Source: Austropuccinia psidii (lineage: Eukaryota; Basidiomycota; Pucciniomycetes; Pucciniales; Sphaerophragmiaceae). From it: a DNA stretch of 64,000 nt. Below the pieces are notes generated by a model, which had not been told where the DNA came from, ran no database searches, and worked only from the letters and a program-made list of their open reading frames with translations. The DNA is taken from NCBI GenBank assembly GCA_023105745.1, contig JALGQZ010000003.1, forward strand, positions 78,032,696 through 78,096,695, in the 5' to 3' direction. The translations under genes were made by a program, and so were the position numbers. Below are positions 45,867 to 56,638 of this stretch, piece after piece (position 1 is the stretch's first letter; each line of letters starts with the position of its first letter).

Positions 45867-47630
45867 ATGGAGTGGATTGATTCTGACGCCTTGAATCTTC
45901 TGCTTGCATATTTTTCAGTTATTAATTCCAAGCTGACTGAACTCACTGAATCTTCTCCTGCTGCACCACCACCATCTGTTCTTCGTGGTTCTGGCATCTT
46001 CAGTCAATTATCTTCCCTTTCCATGGCATCTTCTGGTCATTTTGATCCCTCCCAAACCTATGATGGGTTCAGAGTAGTTGAAGTTCTTGATCATGCCTGT
46101 ACTGAACGTTTGGCCAAGGGTAATGATTGCTTTCAACATTACAATCCTCAATTGTCAAAATGCCATTTTTGCTTCCTTGGAAAGAAGCCATGTCGTTGTA
46201 CCGGGTCAACTTTTTCCAACGTCAGGAGGCATTTATGGAGCAGAAAGGATGGGCCTTTTGGACAGGAATTCTTCATTTCTGAGGAACCTACTCCTGATGC
46301 AACCTCAGGATTTTCTCAATGTGAGTGATTTGCATATCTTGATTGAATTGGTACTGATATTTTGATGTAGTGACTGGTTCCAGACAGAGGGATTGTCACA
46401 TGGTGGAATGTGATCTACAACTTGCCAGTATTAATCGGTCTTTAAACTGGTTTAATAGCCTTTTTGGCAAGAGTTCCCTTTTCTGAGGTCTGGCAGACAG
46501 CATTGTGACAATAAACCGGTTACCAACGTCATGGGTTCAATTCCGGTTGGAGACAAGAGGTGGTCTCAATCAAACAACCAGAAATCGCTGGGTTTTCCGC
46601 TCCATTGGCGTACAAGGGTTCCGCACCTTGGAGCTTCCTTTTAGGCTCCTGTTGTGACTAATTTAACTCCATGAGGGTCACATGGGTAATACAATCAGTT
46701 ACATGCACTTTGGGACGCAGTGCTCTAAACCCGGGGGTACTGTCACATGGTGCAATGTGATCTACAACTTGCCAGTATTAATTGGTCTTTCAACCGGTTT
46801 AATAGGCTTTTTGGCAAGAGTTCCCTTTGCTGAGGTCTGGCAGACAGCATTGTGACAGGGATGTGGCCAGGTGGACTAATGCTGAAGGGCCCATTCCAAG
46901 TGGTGGTAGGCCCATACATTACAGCTCAAAAATCTCAATCTCAAGGACAAATACTGATGGAATAGTGAAGGTAGTGAAAAAACTAAGAAGAATTTTTGAT
47001 TCCCGAACAGATCCAGATGCTGAAGGAAGTGATGATTTGGATGGTTAAGAAGTTGAAGTTGTTCCTCATTCAGTTGGCCATCCATCCAGCAATTCCTCTT
47101 CTCAACCTCTTGCCAACACTAGATTCCAAAGCCAAATCATTCCCAGCACTCCCAGAACCTTCCAAACAATGCTTGATTCAATTCCTACAACCCTTTGTCC
47201 TCCTTCACCAACTACTTCCCACACCACCAGGCCTGCCTTGAATCCAGCAGTAAAACCATCACCAGTTCAACGACCTGGAAACTCACCCATAACCACCTCC
47301 CGTCAACTCCAACCTGTGGCCAGCTCCAGCAGAAGAAGAGATGAATTGTCCCCTTTGCCGTTTCCTGCCGCTCAAATTTTTCAAGGAAGAGAACGTTGGC
47401 CTGTCCGGGTTGCCAGAGAAGATCCCAACGTGGCTAGTGAAAATCAAGATGCGGTGGCCAGATTGTTCAGGAGGGTTGATAGAAATAGCAGAGAGGTGAT
47501 TATGTATGCCAATGACAGGACTATTCCAGGTACTACTTCTGAAGAGATGGCTGCAAAAATTTCTTGGTATGAAGATGAGTTGATAAATGATTTCCAGAGA
47601 ACTTTTGATGATTTAGGTAGATGTAACTAG
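45867..47630 (+). pseudogene. Element 1 antisense gene, copy II, interrupted by a TRIM
   Basis: The start is the ATG at 45867. Exon 1 ends at about 46320 (GTGAGT) and exon 2 starts after GATGTAG near 46371. A TRIM inserted at 46394-46857 splits exon 2 at the DVARW segment. A TAA replaces GAA at 47046-47048. The last part (47169-47630) is open and ends EDELINDFQRTFDDLG. It aligns with the copy I gene (17376-20596) at the protein level. Plus strand here means opposite to gag-pol, because copy II is in minus orientation. Confidence 0.8.
46394..46857. mobile_element. TRIM (terminal-repeat retrotransposon in miniature), 464 bp
   Basis: Two 117-bp direct repeats (46394-46510 and 46741-46857) begin TGTCACATGG and end GCATTGTGACA. 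They flank a 230-bp non-coding interior, and GGGAT is duplicated at 46389-46393 and 46858-46862. A purine-rich CCGGGGGTAC precedes the right repeat. The interior contains GGTTCAATTCC, resembling a tRNA T-arm/B box. Removing the element restores the antisense gene sequence seen in copy I. Confidence 0.9.
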
Positions 47631-48378
47631 TTTGCCTTTTCCTTGTTTTTGTTTGGTTTGACTTCTATCCCCAATCTTATAAATACTAAAAAAAGAAAAA
47701 AATAATGGAACCTCCCAATACATGATTTGGGAGGGGATGCTGCTGCTTTGAAGAAATAAAAGAAAGAATATTATACAAGTAAAGAAAGAAAGAAAAGAAA
47801 AGAATAAGAGAAAATGAGAGTAAAGAGTAGAAATAAAGAAAAAATCCTGATGGCTGGTCCTCCTTGTGGTGAGTTGCTTGATTCTGGCCAAGAATTGTCT
47901 GAAAAATGAAAACCAAGCATTTGATGCTCACAGAGTGGCGAAGGTAATGTTTTACAAGAAGTAGAACCCTCAGTGATGCATACCAGGAGATGGAACTTAC
48001 TTTCATAACTTCCACTCCCCACCAAGCACCATAAAACTGAAATAAATTGCCATAAATGACTTCTGAAATGAATTGCCATGAGTGACTTCAAGTAATGAAG
48101 GTCTTGAATTATGATGATTGGCATAAATGAAATGATAAATAAGAGAAAAGAAAAGAAAATAAAGAGAGAAACATTTGGCCATATCTTGATAAGGTCCAAA
48201 TCGGAGGGTATTGGTGTTGTATGCTTCTGGGACCTGTCCAAAGAATTGACAAGTGCTCACAAAGTGGCCAAGGTGATGCTTACAACAACATTTGGGTAGA
48301 ATACCCCCTTAAAGGTGCATGCCAGGAGAGGAACTTACTTTCATAACTTCTTCCCCCCACCAAGCACCATAATCAAAC
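47631..48378 (-). other. Spacer between antisense gene and pol of copy II
   Basis: Reverse complement of 16628-17375 of copy I, including the repeated GGTGCTTGGTGGGGAG-type stretch. It ends with CAAAC (48374-48378), the target duplication of element 2. Confidence 0.75.
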
Positions 48379-49816
48379 TGTCTGGCTGAGTCTATATTGA
48401 AGTAGTAATAAGAGTATTTACAACTAGAATTATGACTGTGACACGTAGAAAATTGATTTATAATAAGAGTTTTTGATTTAAAAGATGATTTATAATGTAA
48501 TTAAGGGGTTCTACTATTGGAAAATAGTGGTGGTGAGCGCTATTGAGAACCCAGGGTGCAATCTTACCAGTTGGGTTACTATAATAAGAGTTACAATAAT
48601 TAAATATATAATTATACCTGTTTATTACCCAAGAGTAAAACTGTTTTTGACAGTTTACTACGTAGGGTATTCAAGAGCAGGATGAGGAAAGGGTTTTGGC
48701 AGTGAAAAGCCCTCCTTTTATCCTGAAATTGAGGTGAAAAGGTTGTTAGACCTTTTCACGTAGAGGAAGTGAAGATTTTTCACTCCTCATGACAGGCTCG
48801 TGGTTTGAAAACAGCCTGTATACCCTCTATTGGGCTCAGATGTGGTTTTGAAACCACATCTGGGCAGTTTCCACCAATACAGGGTGAAAATTTTCATCTG
48901 GGGACCTCACAGCCTGATTCTGACGTGTATGACGCGTAGAATGCTGTACAGAAACTGTATGGGACCCCAGTATTGACTGACATATGAGGTATTGAAGTAA
49001 AAACATGCTTCTTTGTCTATTTGACACCTCATATTCATGGTTATAGGGTATTATCCCATGGTAAGGCTGTATATGACAGCAGGTGGGATTTTTACCTTAA
49101 AATTGTCATACCTCTTTCAGTTTTTGAGATATCAAGCTCAAAGTTGGTTCATTGAATAGCCCTGTATGAGCTCTATACAATGGTACCCAACTTGACAAGG
49201 TTATCCTTAAATATGGCAAAGTTATCCCATGTACAAGTGTTTTTATACATTGGCGTGTTTTGGGCAAAAGCTGTATTAAGCTTGTTTGGCCAATAACTTC
49301 TGTTCTAGTTGAGATATGAGGAAATGGATGACACCATCAGATAGCCCTGATTGTGCTCTTTCCAAAAAGACCCCACTTTAAGTATCTCACACTAAAACTG
49401 TAAAAGTTAGATGAGAGGTGAATGTTTTGTTCACCCTTATTTGGTCTGCATTTGACCATAACTCAAGTAATACTGCTGCTAGCTCAGTTTGGCTAGTACC
49501 ATTGGATAGCCCTAGCTCAGAGCTTCATTTTGAATACCCATTTGATGGGGTTAAGCCTCTCCTTCTAGATTTTAGATGAGAGGTGAAAATTAAGGTTTAT
49601 GCTCAGCAATAACTTTGAGTAGGAATAACTTTGTTATTTCTTGTCCTATGGTGATGGGACTTATATTTTCAGGAAGAGGTGAGTTTCCTCTTTCTTTTGA
49701 TACCTTTTGAGCTAATTTGGCTCAGCTCCATGTTTTGGTGGTATTTTGGCTATACCATTGGTTTATGGTATTTTGGCTGTCATGCTTGTGCTCTGGTTTT
49801 GAGTCACAGGCTGACA
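48379..49816 (-). repeat. Element 2 3' LTR
   Basis: 1438 bp, TGTCTGGCTGAG...GAGTCACAGGCTGACA on plus, nearly identical to the 5' LTR at 56639-58076. ORFs in it are not genes. Confidence 0.95.
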
Positions 49817-49836
49817 TACCCTCCCTCTAAAAAAGG
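49817..49836 (-). other. Polypurine tract of element 2
   Basis: On minus it reads CCTTTTTTAGAGGGAGGGTA, directly before the 3' LTR. The same tract precedes the LTR fragment at 8050. It primes plus-strand DNA synthesis in LTR elements. Confidence 0.75.
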
Positions 49837-49840
49837 CTCA

Positions 49841-51895
49841 TCATTGATGAGACTGTTCAGTCCTCCTAGAGGCTCTGAATCTCCTTAAATGAAGGTTCCC
49901 ATCTGGTATGGCATCCTCTGCCAACCATTTGTCTTTGTCAGCTGTCTGGTTCTTGAATCTGACTAGATATTGTCTCTGATCCTTCCCATTAAGTCTGATT
50001 TTTCTGGCCCTGATGATATTACTCACAGGTCCAGGAGAGTCTTCTACTTCCACTATTTCTGGTGGAGTAATGTTTTTCTTCCTGGAGGGGAATTTATCCT
50101 CCTCTGTTTGGAAGTATGGTTTGACCAGGCTCACTGGAAAGACTGGGTGTTTCCTAGAAAACTCCTCAGTGAGCTTGACCTCTACTGCATTCCTCCCTAT
50201 CAACTTAATGATAGTGAAGGGCCCTACAAATGAGTCTCTCATTTTCTTAGGTCCTTTGAGGTTGTTAAAGTTCAGTGTAGACACTAACACCTGGTCCCCT
50301 TCCTTGAAGTCAGGTTATATATGTGACTTGTCCCACCTTTGCTTGTTGTACTCTTTGGCCTCAGCTATGCATTTGGCAGCAGTATCACAGGCTTTCTTCC
50401 ACATATCATGGAAGTCTTTGGCTGTGGGGTGGATGGTCAGAAGATTTCTCTTCAAGTGATCCACAGGTAACAGGGGATTCCACCCTTTCTCTACCAGTGC
50501 AGGTGTTTTTCCTGTGGTAGAGTGCTGGCTTGTATTATAAGCCAGTTGGACTGCTGGTAAGAGGGTGACCCAATCATGGGTGTATCCCTCATGGTCCTTG
50601 TATTCCATGCCATAGGCACAGAACCTCCTGAGGATGTCCTCCATTGTTTGGATCATCCTCTCAGCTTGGCCATCTGTTTGTGGATGGTAAGCTGTGGAAA
50701 AAGCAAGCTTGGTGCCAAGCATGTCATATAAATTGGTCCAAAATGCAGATGTAAATTTTGGGTCCCTGTCACTAATTATGATCTTAGGGACTCCACAGGT
50801 GGATATGATGTTATTCCAAAATAACAGAGCAGTGTCCATGGCTGTGTCCTCTTTATGGCATGGTAGACATCTCATGCTCTTGCTGAACCTATCAACTATG
50901 ATTAAGCAGGCATTGTAGTTTTCTTTGCCTCCTGGGACAAGTCCTGTGACCCAGTCCATGTTGATGGTTTCCCATGGGTGTTTGGGTTCTTCTATGTGTT
51001 GAAGCAACCCATATTTCTTCCCATGTTTTCTATTTGCCTTTTGGCATCTTTCACAAGTGTTGATATATTCACTCAACTCTTGCTCCCACTTGGGCCACCA
51101 AGCTGTGCTTGCTACCCTCTCCTTCGTCCTGTCCTCACTCATGTGTCCCATGTAGGGGCATTCATGGCATTCCTGCAGGATTAAACAGATGTGGTCTCTG
51201 TCTATCACTGTGAGTGCACTGGTGTGCTTGTCTCTGTGATAAATCAGGCCATCTATAAGGAAGAATTTATTGTCCTTATAGGCCCTCAACCAAGGTTCCT
51301 CCAGCTGGGTTTCCAGTTCTGGGCTCCTGTATTTTTGCTGAAGGAGTTGCATTAGTATGCTACACTGTTTGTGTTTAGCATAAGATTTCAGTACTGCATT
51401 GAAGAATTCATTGTGCAGTTCTGAGGAACTTATCCCCAGTATGGGGGTTTCTGTCCCTTCTGAATCAGTGTTTCCACTGTCAAGGGTACCACTCCCTGGT
51501 GCCCATTCAGAGAATCTGAAGTTCTTCTTCCTATCTATTTCCATAAAATGGATAGGAATTTTTGCAGCAACTTCAGGGTCATAAGCTGGATTGCTCTTGA
51601 CATTGTCCAGTGGCCATCTGCTAAGGCCATCTGCATTGGTATGGCTTTTACCTTCCTTGTATATGATGGTCATGTTCCCTCTATACTCCTGGATGGCTAT
51701 TTGCCATCTCAGCATGTGTCTATTAGTAGTCTTCATGTTTAGTAAAGACTTCAAGGCTGTGCAGTCTGTGTAGACTTCAAAGACTGCACCCTCCAAATAG
51801 TAATGGAGTTTTTCTAGAGCCCAGACTAGACATAAACATTCTGTCTGGGTGGCCCCATACCTGGCTTCTGAATCTTTCAGCTGCCTGGAGATGTA
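49841..51895 (-). pseudogene. pol: Element 2 pol, C-terminal half: RNase H end and integrase
   Basis: Continuing in frame after the TGA at 51896-51898, the coding has [12 protein letters not shown] (RNase H), the integrase HHCC finger ([17 protein letters not shown]), catalytic positions in [15 protein letters not shown] and [10 protein letters not shown], and a C-terminal tail ending SRRTEQSHQ. A TAA at about 50312-50314 interrupts between RWDKSH and PDFKEGDQV. No classical chromodomain motif is obvious, although the tail (RQYLVRFKN, KWLAEDAIP) resembles a degenerate one. Confidence 0.9.
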
Positions 51896-54800
51896 TCATA
51901 TTACACCTTCTCTTGGTTCACCATCCACAATTTGTCTTTGGTGAAGGGCTGCTCCCAAGCCTTGGCTGCATGCTGCATCTATATATAACTTGAATGGTAC
52001 TTCAAAGTGAGGCAAGATGAGCACAGGTGCATTAGTGAGTTCATATTTGATCCTCTCATATGCATCCCTCCTTTCCTTGGTTATTTCAAAAACTACATCC
52101 TTTGAGCATAACTTGTATAGACTACTGGTTATGTGTGCAAAGTTCTTAATGTGGCTTCTATAGTAGCTAGCAAACCCAAGGAAAGATTGCATCTCTTTGA
52201 TGTTCTTTGGTACTGGCTTTTGCAGTACTGCTGCTACTTTGTTCTGGTCAATTGCCAGACTAAGGCCTGAGACTTTGTGTCCTAGAGCTAGCAGCTCTTG
52301 TTGGCCAAAATTACACTTTTTAAGTGATATTTTCAGATTGATGGGTGTACATTTACTTAGCACTCTGTCTATGTATTGTACATGGTCTTCCCATGTCTCT
52401 GAGTATATAATGATATCATCAATGTATACTACCATCCAGCCTTCCATTATTTCTTCTTGAAATATGGTGTCCATCATCCTTTGGAATTGGGCTGGTGCAT
52501 TCTTGATGCCAAATGGCATCCTGGTGTACTCATATATGCCCATATGGCATATAATTCTGAGTAATTTCATGGAGTTTGGTTTAACTCCATTTTGGTGGAA
52601 GCCCTTCATACAATCCATCTTAGTTATGTATTTGGCTTTGGCCAATTTATCCAAGGCATGAGGTATCCTTGGTATAGGATACCTGTCTGCTTTTGTGTAG
52701 TTGTTCAGGGCTCTGAAGTCTCCACACAGTCTAGACTTGCCATCATGCAAGGTGATTAGGACAGGAGTGGTGATTTCCACTATTTCATTATGTCCAATCT
52801 TCCTAATGACATCCATGTCCAGGAGTTCATGGATATGTTTCTCAATCTCTTTCCTGGTCTCCAGACTTGCTGGGTAAGGAGGTCTCCTTAACATGGGTGG
52901 ATAAGGCCTTTCTACATCCAGATATAGTTCTATATCATGGCCTTTGATCTTGCCTAATGGTTCTTCACCAATGGCAAATGCTGGTCTATTCTTCCTCAGC
53001 ATCTTCAGTAAACTTAGCTTTTGTTTACTGGTGAGGGTAGTGCTAAACTGTCCCTCTCTGAATTCTTTCAGAAGTTCTTCCAGTGGGTCCTGAGAAGATA
53101 TCTGGTATATATCAAGAGAAAATTTCTTTTCCTTGTTAGTACCAATGGTAATATTCCTATTTTTACTATTGTAAATATCTATGCCATACATCCTCTGGTA
53201 ATCTGTTCCCAGAAAAAACCCTTGGATATGGGCATCTTCAAGCACTACAAAATCTGGGTTGAGTCTGATATTACCTTTTCTGTGGGGTATAATTATCTCT
53301 TTGATAATTGTCCCAATAGAGGTCATCTTTCCAGATGCACTCTTAAAGTTTTTTGCCCTGGTGGGCAAGAGTTCTTTTTCCCAGTTTGGGAAGTGGTTAT
53401 CCAGATATTTTCTGGCCACTATGGAGCAGTGTGCTCCACTGTCAATGATCAGTGGGTGCTGAGCATTGTCAATACATACAGTCATTTTTGTGGCTGTTCC
53501 ATGTATATATGCCATTCCTTTGGTTGGTGTAACCAGGAATGTTTGTGCATCTTGTGTGTGTTTACACAAGTTCTTGTTGGCAGTGTCTTGTGGCATGCCT
53601 GCTTCCAACTGTATATCCTGGATTTCTAGTGGGGTTTCCTCTTGGTATTCCACTAGAAATTCCTCTCTTGGGTCTTGATCCTCATCAGATGGTTCTCTGA
53701 TGGCTTCACCCATAGAGTCTGATTCAGAATCCTCTGTTGGGGGTTCTTCTTCAGGGACTTTTTCTATAGCATAGACTTTTTTCTTTGCTTTTGGACAGTT
53801 GTTGGCATAGTGGTCTGTTGAACCACAATTGTGACAAGAATTCTTCTTCTTTGCCACTTCTGCCACTCTTTCTCTGGGTTTGTCTTTAAACTCTACCCTG
53901 AAAGGTTGTTTCTCTTTGAAATTATTGCTCCTATATGGGGTGAATTTCCCTATATTAGTCCTTTTCCTTATGTCTTGTAAGGTATTGGCTATATCATCTA
54001 GAGTGCAATTTTGGTTGCATCTGCACTTTACTGCATGTTCTAGTTCTCCTGGCAGTTGTGTCAGAAGTTTATGATTCCTCATTTGAATGTTCATTTGAGG
54101 ATCAATGGCTTTAAGTCTTTTAGACTGTCTAAGACACCACTCATATGGATCTTTGTCCACAGAGTATTTGTCATTTTCAAATGACATGGTCTTTTGCCAT
54201 ATCCAAGTTCCATTACTGTACTTTTGGATTATTTGACTCTTCCACCATGGCCAGTTCCTTCTGCCATGGATTTCTTTCATTTCAGTGTACCATATACTTG
54301 CATGACCTTTAAATGCAGTATTTATTCTAGCAGTAATCCAGTAATCTGGTATGCTTGGTACATCAATGAAGAGTCCATCAATATAACCTATGAGTTCCAT
54401 ATGATCATATTCTCCTGATCCAGAGAATTTGGGCCAGCTTGAGGCCTCAGGAAGCTGTTTCAAGGCTTCCTTCTCTGAATAAGACATTCCATCTCCATCC
54501 TGGTATTGTGATGGAGATCTTGCCTTATTCAACAACATGGCATCTGGTTTGATTTCATCTGGTTGATATGGATTCTCTATAGCTTGGCCTTGTGGTTGGG
54601 GCTTCAAGCTATGGTAGGCATCAAACAATTTGTTGATGTCTTGGTTCAGACACTCCCTGTCCCTGATACTATGGTGTTGTTCTTCAGAGACTTGATTCAG
54701 TCTCTTGTTGGTTTCTTCAGAGGCTTTGCTCAGTTGAGCATATCCTTCCTGAAGGTTTTTAACTATCTGCTCCAATGAGGCTTGAGTTTTTCTCATCCTC

Positions 54801-55696
54801 TCTTGGGCAGCTGCAAATTCTGTAGCCTGCTTTGCAGATTGCTCAGCATATTGGGACATTTGTAACCACAGTGTGTCACTGTTGATGTTACTCTCAGATG
54901 TGATAATGTTATTTTCAGTCTGAGTGGGGGTAATGTTTCTATTACTAGGACTACTGATTCTAGAGTGGTTTACAACTATTTCTGGTTCTTGTGTACTTCT
55001 TTTACCAAATCTAACAGCTTCTGGATCATGGGGTCTGACTCTTTCCTCCTCTGGTTGAAGGAGGCTTTGTTCTTGCCCTTGTTGCCTTGTCTTCTCCTGG
55101 AAACTTCCTGGAATTGTGAAGAATGGTGACTCTTGGCCACTGATCTGCTGGTTTCTGAATGGTGTGAAGCCACTGGAGAGCTGATTTGGCTTGCTCATTG
55201 TGAACCTGAAGGAATCTGAGTAGGCCCTGTCTGGGTTAACTGTTCTTCTATAGCTTGGATAGTGGCTTGATTCTCCCTTATCCTCTGTGCCCTTGCCTCC
55301 AGGAGTCTGTGCTGCCTGGTAGGATTCCAACCCTTGGTGATTACCATAAGGTCTTTGAAGTCTATCTCTTTGAGACAGATCTTCTGGCAACTTGATCCCA
55401 GTTCTGCCCAGTGAGTTGCTAGGTTGAACCTCTTGTTGTCCATGCTCCATTGAAACAAATCTTTGAGGAGTTGGTGGATTTGAAGAACTTGATCCATATC
55501 CTTCCAGTCCTCTGGTTTGAGGTTTCTGTTGAATTGGAGTGTGAATGGCAAGGTTGATATTATCTCCCTCATTGTTTTGCCATCCACCACTGTGTCCAAT
55601 GTGTCTTCTTTCAGGTCTTCTGGTTCTAGACATTCCTGCTCTGTCCTCTGGCTGGTTCCTTTGGAAGCCAAGGTCTCTGAGGTATGCAGGGGACAT
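51896..55696 (-). CDS. gag-pol: Element 2 gag-pol: gag core, CCHC knuckle, protease, reverse transcriptase
   Basis: An open frame of 1266 codons. It has a Gln/Arg-rich N-terminus, a coiled-coil-like segment (about 270-350), a retrotransposon gag core with W residues (ASIWYTEMK, WPWWKSQI), a CX2CX4HX4C knuckle (CHNCGSTDHYANNC), the protease motif LIIDSGAHCS, reverse transcriptase motifs (KMDCMKGFHQ, MPFGIKNAPAQF, VVYIDDIIIYSE), and the beginning of RNase H (LYIDAACSQGLGAA). It ends in a TGA where related elements have a Cys-like position before YISRQLKD, so the stop is probably a mutation. The start ATG overlaps the upstream ORF's stop (TGATATG). Confidence 0.88.
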   Translation of the reverse strand: MSPAYLRDLGFQRNQPEDRAGMSRTRRPERRHIGHSGGWQNNEGDNINLAIHTPIQQKPQTRGLEGYGSSSSNPPTPQRFVSMEHGQQEVQPSNSLGRTGIKLPEDLSQRDRLQRPYGNHQGLESYQAAQTPGGKGTEDKGESSHYPSYRRTVNPDRAYSDSFRFTMSKPNQLSSGFTPFRNQQISGQESPFFTIPGSFQEKTRQQGQEQSLLQPEEERVRPHDPEAVRFGKRSTQEPEIVVNHSRISSPSNRNITPTQTENNIITSESNINSDTLWLQMSQYAEQSAKQATEFAAAQERMRKTQASLEQIVKNLQEGYAQLSKASEETNKRLNQVSEEQHHSIRDRECLNQDINKLFDAYHSLKPQPQGQAIENPYQPDEIKPDAMLLNKARSPSQYQDGDGMSYSEKEALKQLPEASSWPKFSGSGEYDHMELIGYIDGLFIDVPSIPDYWITARINTAFKGHASIWYTEMKEIHGRRNWPWWKSQIIQKYSNGTWIWQKTMSFENDKYSVDKDPYEWCLRQSKRLKAIDPQMNIQMRNHKLLTQLPGELEHAVKCRCNQNCTLDDIANTLQDIRKRTNIGKFTPYRSNNFKEKQPFRVEFKDKPRERVAEVAKKKNSCHNCGSTDHYANNCPKAKKKVYAIEKVPEEEPPTEDSESDSMGEAIREPSDEDQDPREEFLVEYQEETPLEIQDIQLEAGMPQDTANKNLCKHTQDAQTFLVTPTKGMAYIHGTATKMTVCIDNAQHPLIIDSGAHCSIVARKYLDNHFPNWEKELLPTRAKNFKSASGKMTSIGTIIKEIIIPHRKGNIRLNPDFVVLEDAHIQGFFLGTDYQRMYGIDIYNSKNRNITIGTNKEKKFSLDIYQISSQDPLEELLKEFREGQFSTTLTSKQKLSLLKMLRKNRPAFAIGEEPLGKIKGHDIELYLDVERPYPPMLRRPPYPASLETRKEIEKHIHELLDMDVIRKIGHNEIVEITTPVLITLHDGKSRLCGDFRALNNYTKADRYPIPRIPHALDKLAKAKYITKMDCMKGFHQNGVKPNSMKLLRIICHMGIYEYTRMPFGIKNAPAQFQRMMDTIFQEEIMEGWMVVYIDDIIIYSETWEDHVQYIDRVLSKCTPINLKISLKKCNFGQQELLALGHKVSGLSLAIDQNKVAAVLQKPVPKNIKEMQSFLGFASYYRSHIKNFAHITSSLYKLCSKDVVFEITKERRDAYERIKYELTNAPVLILPHFEVPFKLYIDAACSQGLGAALHQRQIVDGEPREGVI

Positions 55697-55697
55697 A

Positions 55698-56045
55698 TCA
55701 GTGTTTGCAAGCAGTCAAAAACTTTATGTTCTTAGGGTATTTACCTTTGACTGTGCCTTGTACAAATTTGTTATCTTCTGATTTGGGCAGTTTGCCTTTG
55801 GAAGTTACAACTGGGTTAATAATTGTAATCTTCCCTGTACAAGTGGTTAAGGTTGGTTTACCTTGTATTGATGTAGAGTTTCGTGGTTTTCTACTTCTCT
55901 GAGTGGCTATTGGTGTCCACTTCTTGGCTGTAATCAGGCCTTCACTAAGCCTTTTTCCTTTGCCCTTTCTGCCCTCTGGTTCAGAGGGTGTCACTGGTAT
56001 GTTGGCCTGTGACTGGGTCTCAAGTGGTATGAAGTTTTCTTCCAC
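55698..56045 (-). CDS. Element 2 small upstream ORF (gag N-terminus or leader protein)
   Basis: 115 codons, basic, Lys/Pro/Thr-rich (PEGRKGKGKRL, TQRSRKPRN), starting MEENFIPLE. Its stop at 55698-55700 nearly coincides with the ATG of the long gag-pol frame. It may be the true N-terminus of gag linked by frameshift or splicing, or a separate protein. Confidence 0.55.
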   Translation of the reverse strand: MEENFIPLETQSQANIPVTPSEPEGRKGKGKRLSEGLITAKKWTPIATQRSRKPRNSTSIQGKPTLTTCTGKITIINPVVTSKGKLPKSEDNKFVQGTVKGKYPKNIKFLTACKH

Positions 56046-56638
56046 TGAATCAAACAGGAAAAAGAGGGCTTATGTCAGTTAAGACTTCTTAAAAGGCTGA
56101 TTTTGCACGTCTAAGAATGGCCTCTGTGCTTGTATTTTACTACAATATGCCCTTGTATAGTGACAGTGTAATTGAATTAACAATTCCACGTCAAAAATAC
56201 AGCTTATTGATAAGTGGTATACTGTTTTGTATACCAATATCTTACAGAATACTGGTTATCAGCAAGTATAATCTGTCAAAAGATGGTGTATTACAGGGTA
56301 ATTGAGTTAACAATGTGCCCAAACACGCCTCAACTGTTGGTTTATCAGTATTAGTTGTCTCAATTCAATTAAGAATCAGGACTGTATTAGTGGCTCAATG
56401 TGTTTTAATATGCAAAAACACACCAAAAATACTGGTCTTATGGTTATTAGCCACTAGACAAATACTCTTAAATATATGAGTATTATTAGATTTTCAAAAA
56501 GAAATATATATAAAATATATTTTATAAAAGAAAATGACGCCTAAAAAGATAAAACAGGTGTCAATAAATCATAAAAAGAGAAAAAACTTACTTGTAAAGG
56601 TCCAAAAATAAGTTAAAAACACGGCCAGGCCCCCAAAA
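56046..56638 (-). other. Element 2 leader with primer-binding-like site
   Basis: Non-coding. Immediately next to the 5' LTR, minus reads TTTTGGGGGCCTGGCCGTG. A TGG-initiated primer-binding site beginning three bases in is plausible, but I cannot name the tRNA. The equivalent leader fragment is at 22728-22895. Confidence 0.6.

Noticed and set aside
45822..47630. Host gene encoding a Cys-rich nuclear protein
   Set aside because: The same gene occurs in the same position of element 1 copy I, so it belongs to the retrotransposon.
48485..48685. 66-codon ORF duplicated at 56745-56945
   Set aside because: It is inside the identical LTRs of element 2; identity is due to LTR duplication and no coding signal is visible.
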